From NCBI GenBank assembly GCA_947044405.1, contig CAMRHE010000646.1, forward strand, positions 266,001-330,000: a stretch of 64,000 nt of DNA, in the 5' to 3' direction. Under the pieces are notes generated by a model. It searched no databases and was not told the DNA's origin. It saw only the letters and a list, made by a program, of their open reading frames with translations. The stretch comes from Leptodactylus fallax (taxonomy: Eukaryota; Chordata; Amphibia; Anura; Leptodactylidae). Positions 48,303-58,800 of the stretch are shown one piece after another; position 1 is the first letter of the stretch; every line of letters begins with the position of its first letter. Position numbers and translations under genes: made by a program.

Positions 48303-50347
48303 CTTTATTTTAACTCTGATTTAATTTAACTTTTAGATTAACTCTGATATAAAAACACTACTTAAGGAGAAAAAGATGGCATTCAGGACAAGAGATAAGG
48401 AGGGGCTGAGGGAAGTACAAAAGGAGCTGAGGCATCAAATCAGGCAGGGAAAAGCCAGTTATAAGGAAAAAATGAAAAAGCAAATGGAAAGGAAAGACAT
48501 AAGGGGGATCTGGGAGGGGCTTAAGTCAATTTCGGGTCATAAACAGTCTGTCTGCCAGATTGAGGCAGATGTTAATTGGCTTAATGAACTAAACCTATTC
48601 TTCAACAGATTTGATCACACACCAGCTCCTCCCACCCCAGCATGTCCTTCAGCTCCCCTCACCACAATGACTTCACCCCATGCGGCCACTTCCCAACAGA
48701 CCAGTAAATCCAGAAATCCGTCTTTATCTGGCCACAGTCTGACCTTCACACGGGCCCAGGTGAGGAAGGAGATGAAAAAGATCAAGGCGAGGAAAGCCGC
48801 AGGGCCAGATGACATCAGTGCAAGGCTAATTAAGACTTGTGGGGACCAGCTGTGTGGTATAATTACATATATGTTTAATATGAGCCTGAGGCAGGAAATA
48901 GTCCCTGAATTATGGAAATCTTCTTGTGTGGTACCTGTTCCAAAGAAACCTCACCCTATGGGCCTCAACGACTACAGACCTGTAGCACTGACATCCCACC
49001 TGATGAAGATCTTAGAGAGATTGGTTCTCACACATCTCCGCCCTCTAGTGAGCCCCGCTATGGACCCCCTCCAGTTTGCTTATCGGCCGGGCATTGGGGT
49101 AGATGATGCCATCATCCATCTTCTGCACAGGGCTCTGTCTCACCTGGAGAAACCAGGGAACACGGTGAGAATAATGTTCTTTGACTTCTCCAGTGCTTTT
49201 AACACCATACAGCCCAGGTTACTGAGAGACAAGCTGGGCCTTGCTGGAGTGGACCACCACCTCTCCAACTGGATCCTAGACTACCTCACAAATCCCCAAT
49301 ACGTGAGAGCCCGAGACTGTGTGTCAGGTACCGTGATCTGTAATACAGGGGCACCTCAGGGTACGGTTCTCGCCCCTTTCCTCTTCACACTGTGCACTGC
49401 AGATTTTAGGTGCAACTCATCCAGCTGCTACCTACAGAAGTATTCTGACGACTCTGCAATAGTGGGTCTCATCACAGACGATGATGACAGGGAGTACAGA
49501 GAACTGAACCAGGATTTTGTGGACTGGTGCCACCAGAACCACCTGAAGATTAATGCGGGGAAGACCAAGGAGATGGTGGTGGACTTCCGTAAAGGCAGAA
49601 GCCCTCCTAAACCAGTGGACATCCTGGGGACGGACATCGAGATTGTGAACACCTATAAGTACCTGGGTTTGCTCCTTAATAATAAACTGGACTGGGCAGA
49701 TCATATGGAGGCCCTGTACAGGAAGGGCCACAGCAGGCTCTACCTGCTTAGGAAGCTGAGAGCCTTTGGAATCCGGGGGGAACTTCTTAGGACTTTCTTC
49801 AATTCGGTAGTGGCATCAGCCATCTTCTTTGGAGTGGCCTGCTGGGGGAGCAGTATATCATCCAGGGATAGGAATAGACTGGACAAGCTGATTAGAAGGG
49901 CCAGCTCTGTCCTGGGGAGCCCACTGGACCCAGTGCAGGTGGTGGGTGACAGAAGGATACTGTCCGTGGTGAGCTCCATGCAGAAGAAGAAGTCCCATCC
50001 CATGCATGAGACTGTGATCGCGCTGAGCAGTACTGTCAGTGACCGACTGCTCCACCCTAGGTGTGAGAAGGAGCGCTATCGGAAGTCTTTCCTCCCCCAC
50101 CGCGGTTAGGCTGTACAACCAACACCGACCTAAGCGGAGATCATTACACACAGAGAACTGAAATATCTCTCTGCCTGTTATATCCCCCCCCCCTCTGCTA
50201 CGTCCTATCTGTCTGTCTGCTATTAATGTAATGCCTCTTACCTTGGAACATTCCTGTACATGTTGTATTTTGAATCTGCTTATCTTTGCTGCTGTAACAC
50301 ACTGAATTTCCCCATTGTGGGACTATTAAAGGACTATTATTATTATT
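48303..50347 (+). mobile_element. L2-clade LINE, 5'-truncated
   Basis: An RT-encoding fragment is followed by a 3' UTR ending ctgaatttccccattgtggg, actattaaagg and an attattattattag tail. This ending is typical of L2-type LINEs. The endonuclease domain is missing, so the element is 5'-truncated. It lies inside the minus-strand Tc1-like element. The left junction is in AT-rich sequence with a repeated ttaactctgat (48313 and 48341), so it is placed only approximately. Confidence 0.9.
48376..50151 (+). pseudogene. L2-type LINE ORF2 fragment: reverse transcriptase
   Basis: A 577-codon open frame (48376-50109) lacks the N-terminal endonuclease and covers the linker and reverse transcriptase. RT motifs in order: KARKAAGPDDISARLIK (~136-153), NDYRPVALTSHLMKILERL (~198-216), FFDFSSAFNTIQP (~268-280), GAPQGTVLAPFLF (~325-337), KYSDDSAIVG (~355-364, the catalytic Asp pair) and the thumb region NTYKYLGLLLNNKLDW (~425-440). 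A one-base slip in the C run near 50095 moves the normal C-terminus (PTAVRLYNQHR) to the next frame, with a stop near 50151. The RT domain itself shows no internal stop, so the copy is fairly young. It would copy LINE RNA by target-primed reverse transcription if intact. Confidence 0.92.
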
Positions 50348-50956
50348 AGTTACTTAGAAGTGACCTTGGCTTCCTTTGCGACCTCAGGGACTATTTTACG
50401 CCTTGCTCTTGGTGTGATCTTTGTTGGTGACCACTCCTGGGGAGGGTCATAAATGTCTTGTATTTCCTTGTTTCTACACAATCTGTCTGACTATGGATTG
50501 CTGGAGTCCAAACTCTTTAGAGATGGTTTTGTGACCATTTCCATCCTGATGAACATCAATAACTCTTCTTCTGAGGTCCTCAGAAAAGTTCTTTGTTCAT
50601 GCCATGATACACTGCCACAATTCTGTTTGTGTGATAGTGTATGATAGATCCCTGGGTTTTTTTTTTTTATATAAAACAAATCACCCCTCACACGGAATTT
50701 TCATCACATTCATTTAAATCACCCAACTCTAGTTTTACCTTTACCTTATCTTCTATTCCTCGAGGTGCACAAAGTTTTACCACTGATAGATATTGGATCA
50801 TTATCTTCTATAAGTCAATGACCAGGTCTAATATTTTTGGATAATTTATTTGATTTGGTTCTCTTTGTCTACTTCAACTACTGGTAGAGTTTTAGGTCAA
50901 ATTTATGCAGAAATCTAGAAAATTCTGAAGGATTCACAACTTTCAAGCACCCCTGT

Positions 50957-52179
50957 AGGTCCTCACTTTCACTTCTCTCCAGGTGACTATGAACAAGGGG
51001 CATATGTATAAGAGATGCAGCCGATGCTGTTGCTACCAGTCCGTAGCCTCTGACGGGGCCCCAAAGGTCCCTCTGCCACATAAAATCTATCATTATTTTA
51101 AATGGTACAAGGTAGAGGCCCATTCACAGATTTTGCATTGGGGCCCATGAGCTTCAATTTCATTGGGGCCCAGCTGTGAACTATCCCATCGTAGTCCACA
51201 CCTTTACCACTATTGTCCAGGTGAATCAGGACCATCTTGATATAGTCTTCACCTCACCACTTTTCTCCTCTTGACTTGGGACCTTTAGGGTCTTCACATA
51301 AGTTACTGGATCTCTCGTTGAAGACTTTCACTGAGCATCAGAATATGATCAGGGGAGGGGTGTGGACACCGAAGCCACATAACTGGGAGATTAAAGAGAC
51401 TATTTTAGAGACAAGATTTGCTGCTTCCTTTCTGAGAGTGTCAAGGGTGAAAATCAATGAGAGCGGTGACATTGGAAGTGACATTAATGGGCGAATTCTC
51501 CAATGTAATCTCATCAGGGATGAAGTTTCTGCTGCCCCCTCTACCTCCTCCCCACAGTATAGCAGTAAGAGTGGCCAAAACTGAAGACCATACAGTCTCT
51601 GTGTGCAGTCTCTTCATCCTGTGTAGTCATTGTCTGCTGTCTCTTCTTCCTATGCAGTCTCTTCCTCCTGTGCAGTCAATGTGTACAGTCTGTTCCTCCT
51701 GAGCGGTCACTGCCTTCAGTCTCTTTCTCCTGCTTAGTTCCTGTATTTAGTCTTCTCCTGTGCAATTCAAGTCTAAGGGATTACCTGAATTACTGGCTAT
51801 ATGAATAGTCCATCTTGGGCCTCACTTGAAGATGCAACAGAATCTCAGGCAGATTCAGCAGTTACCTGGAGCTGATGGGAGAGTAGGCTTGGTAGATACA
51901 AGAATCTTACAGAAGGCAACTAGCGTGACGGTTACAAACAGTCTCTCAGTGAGGTCAAAGGTTTGGCGGTTACTCGTCCTTTAATAAAAGCAGATCAGTT
52001 TCTCCCCATTGTTTTGTCTTATAAAGCTTATCAGTTATTATTTAGCATTGACTTTATGTATACAGGTGGTCATTAGCTTCCATCCATTTTTATCCATTTC
52101 AGCATCAGGTTTTTGTTACCATAAACCTGATGCATTAATGATCAAAACAGGATTTAAACTGACCTTTATAGAGGCACAG
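50957..52179. other. Intergenic segment without a recognised gene
   Basis: Bases ~51595-51760 hold diverged copies of a tgtgcagtctcttcctcctg motif, similar to bases 54270-54330. Otherwise nothing was recognised. Confidence 0.4.
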
Positions 52180-52542
52180 GTCTTGGGAGTTATATATCCT
52201 TACAGAGGCAAAGTTCTTTGTAGTTACACATCCTAACAGAAGCACAATTCTTGTCAGTTATACATCCTTAGAGAGACACAGGTCTTGGCAGTTATATATC
52301 CTTACAGAGGCAAAGTTCTTTGCAGTTACACATCCTTACAGAGGCACAATTCTTGGCAGTTACAAATCTTTAGAGAGACTCAGTTCTGGGCAGTTACAAT
52401 TCCTAACAGAGGCACAGTTCTGGAAAGTTACTCATCCCTACAGAGGGAAAGTTCTTGGCAGTTACATCCTTAGAGAGGAACAGTTTTTGTCAGTTATACA
52501 TCCTTAGAGAGACACTGTTCTTGGCAGTTACACATCCTTAGC
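52180..52542. repeat. 34-bp minisatellite, left block
   Basis: About ten diverged copies of ttacacatccttacagaggc with acagttcttggcag, period 34 bp. The same array resumes at 54025; the DNA between is inserted. Confidence 0.9.
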
Positions 52543-53072
52543 GAAAAACAAGAGAGAAAGTGCATACATATAATTGAGACACTCAATCCAAATCAAATTT
52601 TAGATTAAGAATTTCATCAGGAGGAAGCAAAGCTAATGCCATACACGTGGGGATTTCTCCTTGGACTAACCTCCCTTGTTGCTCCATGCTTTTACTTTCA
52701 GTATTTTGATCATTATCTTTGATCTTTTTTTTTGTATGCTACTTCTTTATAAGTTCTACCACTACTTTTGATAGTATATCACACATTATATTGCACGTAT
52801 GTGCACAGATTTTGTATTGTGCATATTTATATCTATTATCATTCTTTTTTTTTTTTTTTAATTTTTTTGTGCCTTTTTCAGATTTATGGCATTTCGTTGT
52901 ATCGAATCTTTGCACATATATTTAGTGGCTCAGGGACAGACATAATTCATTTATCTTGTATGTATAATCATATAAGCATTATAGCTTTGGAGAATCGAGT
53001 TTTATGCCAATACACCATATTCTTCTTACACACACTTTATGATACATTTCCTAGCATGGAGCTGTTATTATA

Positions 53073-53073
<1 letters not shown>

Positions 53074-53114
<41 letters not shown>
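53074..53114. repeat. (GT)n microsatellite
   Basis: About 20 uninterrupted GT dinucleotides followed by tatatat. Confidence 0.97.
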
Positions 53115-53120
<6 letters not shown>

Positions 53121-53158
53121 TTGGCCCGTAGGGTGTTTTAGTTTATTGTGATCTTTAA

Positions 53159-53844
53159 AGGGATTCTATCATTGGGAAACCCTATTTTCACTAACAGCAC
53201 GTCGAATAGCCTTTAGAAAGACTATTCATCTCCTACCTTTATTTTTCTGCTCTGCGTCCTCGTTTTGGAGAATTTTCTTCTTTATGCAAATGAGTCTTCA
53301 GAAAGCAGAGGGGCGTCCCCTGTGCTCACATCACATGCTCTTCTGAAGATCCAGCGGCGCCTCTCTCTTCTCGTGCTGACGCCTCTCCGTAGTGTCAGTA
53401 TCCTCCGAGTGTGTGTTCGGGATCCAAATCCCGCGCATGCTGAGTCGACTCTGCCACTTCGCATTGGACAGTGCCGGCATTTTGACGTCAAAATGGCCGA
53501 CTGGACATGCGCAGTCGGCTCTGTTCAACGCGAAGTGGCAGAGCCGACTGAGCATGCGCGGGATTTGAATCCCGAACAGACATGATCGGCGGGTGCTGAC
53601 ACTACGGACAGGTGTCAGCATGAGAAGAGAGAAGCGGCGCTGGATCTTCAGAAGAGCGTGTGACGTGAGCACAGGTGACGCCCCCTGTGCTTTCTGAAGA
53701 CTAATTTGCTTAAAGAAAAAAGAAGAAAATTCTCTAAAACGAGGGCACGGAGCAGAAAAATAAAGGTAGGAGACGAATAGTCTTTCCAAAGGCTATTCTG
53801 ACGTGCTGTTAATGAAAATAGGGTTTCCCATTGATAGAATCCCT
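53159..53844. mobile_element. 686-bp palindromic, TTAA-flanked non-autonomous element
   Basis: The two halves are inverted copies over nearly the whole length: agggattctatcattgggaa at the left end against ttcccattgatagaatccct at the right. Further in, tcttctgaagatccagcggc pairs with gctggatcttcagaagagc, and cgcgcatgctgagtcgactc with gactgagcatgcgcg. TTAA flanks both ends (53155-53158 and 53845-53848), the target duplication typical of piggyBac-type elements. It has no coding capacity, and the short frames within are artefacts. Its transcript would fold into a hairpin of about 340 bp. Confidence 0.88.
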
Positions 53845-54024
53845 TTAATTGTTTTTAAATTTTCTTTTTGTCAATAAAATATGAAATCTTAAAGTCTTAA
53901 TCCAAAGTTTGATTTGGGTCAAGCGTCTCTGTTATATGTATACACTTTCTTTCTTGTTTTTCATCTTTGGTATTTAGCATACATAAGATGACCCCTGCTA
54001 ATATTTAAGGTGGTGGTCACTTGT

Positions 54025-54270
54025 TCCATCCACACACACATCCTTACACAGGCACAGTTCTGGGCAGTTACACATCCTTACAGAGGCACAGTTCTGGGCA
54101 GTTACACATCCTTACAGAATCACAGTTCTTGACAGTTACACATCCTTACAGAACCACAGTTCTTGGCAGTTACACATCCTTACAGAGGCACAGTTCTGGG
54201 CAGTTACACATCCTTACAGAGGCACAGTTCTGGGCAGTTACACATCCTTACAGAGGCACAGTACTGTAAG
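54025..54270. repeat. 34-bp minisatellite, right block
   Basis: Seven copies of ttacacatccttacagaggc with acagttctgggcag, period 34 bp, continuing the block at 52180-52542. Confidence 0.93.
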
Positions 54271-54688
54271 TCTCTTTGTGCAGTCTCTTCCTCTGGCGCA
54301 GTCCCTATGTGCAGTCTCCTTCTCTTGTGCCATCTCTTCAGTTCAGCAAGTTGTGCCTTTAGTCTGTAGTATAAGCAGAAGCTTCCATATCAGATCCCCT
54401 GGGGCTTATACAGTCAGTCAGTCACTCTTTGTGTAATCATTCATGGCTTCCTCTCCCTCTGTTAGCTATCCCTGGCAATCACTGCGAGACCACAAGCTGT
54501 GCAATTCGTCATGCACATGACCTGATCTCCTGTTAGTTGTCAGACAGCGGGCCCTCATATCTAGCCTTGTCCTGGGCTTCCCATAGCTGGATATATAGGA
54601 TAGTGTGAAGAATAAATATAATATCTCACATCTGATTCTCTGTCATACATCACTGCAGCCCTAATAATTCATATAATTCTCTTTCCAG
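54271..54688 (+). other. Sequence immediately upstream of the OBSCN start exon
   Basis: Probably the 3' end of a 5'-UTR intron: it ends in the polypyrimidine tract and acceptor ataattctctttccag. Bases 54595-54620 are AT-rich (gatatataggatag) without a clear TATA arrangement. Confidence 0.45.
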
Positions 54689-55823
54689 ATATCCACAATG
54701 GATTCCAGTTCATTCAGCGGGGTGCCGCGCTTCCTCACCAGGCCCAAAGCCTTCATGATGTCTGTGGGTAGAGACGCCACCTTGAGTTGTCAGATTGTTG
54801 GAAATCCTGCGCCCACAGTCACCTGGGAGAAGGACAAACTTCAGATCGAGTCCGGAGGTCGCTTCAAGATGGTGCAAGATGGTGAACTCTACCAGCTAAC
54901 TATCTACGATCTAACCTTTGAAGACAGTGGTCAGTACATCTGCCGAGCAATCAACAACATAGGCGAGGCGTTTGCTGCGGTCACGGTGAATGTGGGACAG
55001 GAGAACACAGTGGTGGAATGTGCACCATACTTTATTCTGAAGCCAACCACCTCCCGAGTAAGTCTAGGCGAAGACATCACATTTCAGTGCCGGGTACAAG
55101 GCCACCCACCACCTGTGGTAACCTGGGAGAAAGATGGCCGACAGGTGGGAACAGCCTTAGATTCCAACCGCATACGTATAGAGTCCCATGGAGAGTCCAG
55201 CTCTCTGCGGATCCACTGCATTCGGTTTTCAGACAGCGGGACATATCTATGTCGAGCAGAGAACCCTGTTGGCCAGGCCAAAGCTTCTGCTTCACTGTCC
55301 GTTGATTCTTTTAGCTATCCTAATGCCACCAGCACCAATGTGGTGGAATCTTCATACGGTAAAACGGCCTCGCTGCTGTCTCATCTGCAGAAACGGCGCG
55401 AGGAGATCCGAAAAACTGATATTTCCATCATGGGCTCCTATGACGCGAACACCACATGCTATGGAGCACTGGATACTCTAACCGGACTGGGATTATCTCT
55501 TGACTATGAAAGGGCGGCCACACTTACACCCAAAATAAACCGTGAAGGTACCGTGAGCGTCCTCACTCGCACCTGCACCGTAACAGAGGGCAAACACGCC
55601 AAGATGAGCTGCTTCGTCACAGGTGAACCCAAACCTGAGATTGTGTGGAAGAAGGATGGAGAGGTGATCACGGAGGGCCGGAGGCACGTAGTCTATGAGG
55701 ACGAGCAGGAGAATTTTGTGCTGAAAATTTTATTTTGCAAACAAATTGATAATGGATTGTACACCTGCACCGCGTCCAACTTGGCCGGTCAGACCTACAG
55801 CTCGGTGCTGGTCATAGTCAAAG
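54689..55823 (+). CDS. OBSCN: OBSCN first coding exon: Ig1, Ig2, linker, Ig3
   Basis: The acceptor ctctttccag ends at 54688. ATG at 54698 has a fair Kozak context (cacaATGg). The donor caaag|gtgagt is at 55824. 375 codons plus one base. Ig1 spans residues ~10-98 (Cys31/Cys82, Trp43 in VTWEKD). Ig2 spans ~109-202 (Cys131/Cys185, Trp143). A linker at ~203-290 contains the charged helix SLLSHLQKRREEIRK. Ig3 spans ~291-375 (Cys305/Cys357, Trp317). Paired Cys and the DSG.Y.C.A pattern mark I-set Ig folds. The linker appears longer than in mammalian obscurin, including a Tyr/Leu-rich stretch at ~241-285. The frame continues to 55915, but that part is intron. Confidence 0.96.
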
Positions 55824-58800
55824 GTGAGTGCGGTACATCCACTGAGCACTACAGAACTGATTCAGGGACAGCCATGGTTAAAGCCCCTTCCCCAAAATCA
55901 GGTGACATCATATAATATACAGTGAAACCACCTCTTTGAGAAGACCACCTCCTTACCCAGACCATATTTTTTGTGATGGATTTTCAGCTTTCCACACTTG
56001 TCATCTTCTTTGAGAAGACCACTTTTTTTTTGTAATTTTGGGTGGTCATTTGAAAGAGGTTTCACTATATATAATGACCTCGCATCACAGAATTCACCCC
56101 ATCCTCCAGACTTCAGAGATACAGGGGCGCAGACTCCTGGCGGCCTGGATATGACAGACCCTGGACATCTGCTCCCTGTAGAAATCAATGACCCCTCAGC
56201 AAGTCTGTGGTGTAGCCTAGTAGTGGACCCTCAGAGCAGATCGGTGGGCTGAGGATGTGATGGAGGTGGCAGCCTGTAGGCTGCTGAGGTCTCAGTTCTC
56301 TCAGGCTCTTACCTGATTTATACCATACAGTGCTATACGTCCCCGCAGCCATCGCTGAGGCTGAACCTCCATGTCCTTATACCAGGCCCCCCACAGTGAC
56401 TATACATGTATCGGCCCTCTCTGGGTGTAGAATGTCATAGCACTGACATGCTGAGCCCGCTCCCTCCCTGGGCTAGGATCCTGCCTATATATAGACCTGT
56501 CTCTGGCGGACATACAGCTGATCCTGCATTGTCCCGGGTGTAAGAATAGATTGGAAGTAATACCAAGATATTCTGATTCACCACAGACGCCTGAAGGATC
56601 ACATCAGCTGAGCTGTATAGGGCTATGATTCCGGACCCCACCCCCATCAAAGCCTCTAGATCAATATATACACTGCTATGCAGAAATTTTAGGCAGGTGT
56701 GGAAAAAATCCTGCTGGGTAAGAATGCCTTCAGGAATAGAAATGTAAATCCCATCTGTATTTGGCTTGCCCTTTGGAGGAGGAGAACTAGAAGTGATGAT
56801 AAGGCACCTGATCTCATCATCATCCAGTCTGTCTGGGATGACGTGAAGAGACAGACGCATTGGAGCAAGCAACATCCATAAAAATTTGGGCTTAGTTCTC
56901 CAAGATGGTGGCGGGAACAACCTCCCTGCCCAGTTCTGCCAAAAACTGTCTGCAAGTACCAAGAAAAGGGAAAAGGTCACACCAAATATAGATGGGATTT
57001 ACAATTCTCTTTTCTTCATTCACTTCATAAAACAAACTATTAAACCTTCTATTTCTGAACGCATTCTTACTGTGCAGCATTGTAGCCACACCTGCTTAAC
57101 ACTTTTTGTCCAGCTCTCAGGTTACACCGTAGCAGTAGGACCATGTGAGGGTCTCGTAAAGGAGTCTGATGGACTCTTCTTGTCCTTGGTTCTATCTCAT
57201 CCATGGTCCTGGGTGGAGGGGGTGCCCGGCTCTCAGGTTACACCGTAGCAGTAGGACCATGTGAGGGTCTCATAAAGGAGTCTGATGGACTCTTCTTGTC
57301 CTTGGTTCTATCTCACCCATGGTCCTGGGTGGAGGGGACGCCCGGCTCTCAGGTTACACCGTAGCAGTAGGACCATGTGAGGGTCTCGTAAAGGAGTCTG
57401 ATGGACTCTTCTTGTCCTTGGTTCTATCTCATCCATGGTCCTGGGTGGAGGGGGGTGCCCGGCTCTCAGGTTACACCGTAGCAGTAGGACCATGTGAGGG
57501 TCTCATAAAGGAGTCTGATGGACTCTTCTTGTCCTTGGTTCTATCTCATCCATGGTCCTGGGTGGAGGGGGTGCCTGGCTCTCAGGTTACACCGTAGCAG
57601 TAGGACCATGTGAGGGTCTCATAAAGGAGTCTGATGGACTCTTCTTGTCCTTGGTTCTATCTCATCCATGGTCCTGGGTGGAGCGGGCGCCCGGCTCTCA
57701 GGTTACACCGTAGCAGTAGGACCATGTGAGGGTCTCATAAAGGAGTCTGATGGACTCTTCTTGTCCTTGGTTCTATCTCATCCATGGTCCTGGGTGGAGG
57801 GGGTGCCCGGCTCTCAGGTTACACCGTAGCAGTAGGGCCCATGTGAGGGTCTCGTAAAGGAGTCTGATGGACTCTTCTTGTCCTTGGTTCTATCTCACCC
57901 ATGGTCCTGGGTGGAGGGGGTGCCCGGCTCTCAGGTTACACCATAGCAGTAGGACCATGTGAGGGTCTCATAAAGGAGTCTGATGGACTCTTCTTGTCCT
58001 TGGTTCTATCTCATCCATGGTCCTGGGTGGAGGGGGTGCCCGGCTCTCAGGTTACACCGTAGCAGTAGGACCATGTGAGGGTCTCATAAAGGAGTCTGAT
58101 GGACTCTTCTTGTCCTTGGTTCTATCTCATCCATGGTCCTGGGTGGAGCGGGCGCCCGGCTCTCAGGTTACACCATAGCAGTAGGACCATGTGAGGGTCT
58201 CATAAAGGAGTCTGATGGACTCTTCTTGTCCTTGGTTCTATCTCATCCATGGTCCTGGGTGGAGGGGGTGCCCGGCTCTCAGGTTACACCGTAGCAGTAG
58301 GACCATGTGAGGGTCTCATAAAGGAGTCTGATGGACTCTTCTTGTCCTTGGTTCTATCTCACCCATGGTCCTGGGTGGAGGGGGTGCCTGGCTCTCAGGT
58401 TACACCGTAGCAGTAGGACCATGTGAGGGTCTCATAAAGGAGTCTGATGGACTCTTCTTGTCCTTGGTTCTATCTCATCCATGGTCCTGGGTGGAGCGGG
58501 CGCCCGGCTCTCAGGTTACACCGTAGCAGTAGGACCATGTGAGGGTCTCATAAAGGAGTCTGATGGACTCTTCTTGTCCTTGGTTCTATCTCACCCATGG
58601 TCCTGGGTGGAGGGGGTGCCCGGCTCTCAGGTTACACCATAGCAGTAGGACCATGTGAGGGTCTCATAAAGGAGTCTGATGGACTCTTCTTGTCCTTGGT
58701 TCTATCTCATCCATGGTCCTGGGTGGAGGGGACGCCCGGCTCTCAGGTTACACCGTAGCAGTAGGACCATGTGAGGGTCTCATAAAGGAGTCTGATGGAC

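Larger units (their letters stand above)
46800..50617 (-). pseudogene. Tc1-like transposase remnant, minus strand
   Basis: Read on the minus strand from about 50617, the N-terminal region shows the pattern ISEDLRK...YKSISKEFG...STVRQIV of Tc1 transposases, with many substitutions. It is cut by the L2 insertion between about 50347 and 48303 and continues to the LNNNG/ALLS-type and GGSIMV-type regions near 48050. There a 48-bp segment has been multiplied about 21 times. The catalytic blocks QQDNDPKH and PDLNPIE lie degenerate around 46790-46930. It is clearly non-functional. Confidence 0.75.
46777..50956 (-). mobile_element. Tc1-like transposon, reverse orientation, expanded and interrupted
   Basis: Two separated parts (46777-48302 and 50348-50956) read as one Tc1-like element on the minus strand: ttgtgtgctttgggtcatta, tcctggcccagatgcagcag and ttctccaaacataa on the left; gggtgtgatctttgttggt-like, tggagtccaaactctttaga and tctgaggtcctcagaaaagt on the right. 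The right end is ttcacaactttcaagcaccc followed by ctgta, as expected for an inverted-repeat end at a TA. The left inverted repeat was not found and may have been lost to the neighbouring array. A 48-bp array grew inside it and an L2 element inserted into it. Confidence 0.85.
52543..53962. mobile_element. Inverted-repeat DNA element that split the 34-bp array
   Basis: The left end gaaaaacaagagagaaagtg (52543) and the right end cactttctttcttgtttttc (ending 53962) are inverted copies that extend for about 55-60 bp with a few mismatches (through atataattgagacactcaat on the left). Its interior contains no transposase and includes a (GT)n run and a second, palindromic element. Removing that leaves about 730 bp. 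The target duplication is unclear; ttagc occurs just before the left end and 7 bp past the right end. The family is unassigned. Confidence 0.75.

Noticed and set aside
53265..53789. Arg-rich frames of 106 and 152 codons
   Set aside because: Both arms of the palindromic element; the two proteins are mirror images of each other.
55824..55915. Extension of the obscurin frame past 55823
   Set aside because: The donor caaag|gtgagt is strong and the protein continues in the exon at 61970 in the right phase.
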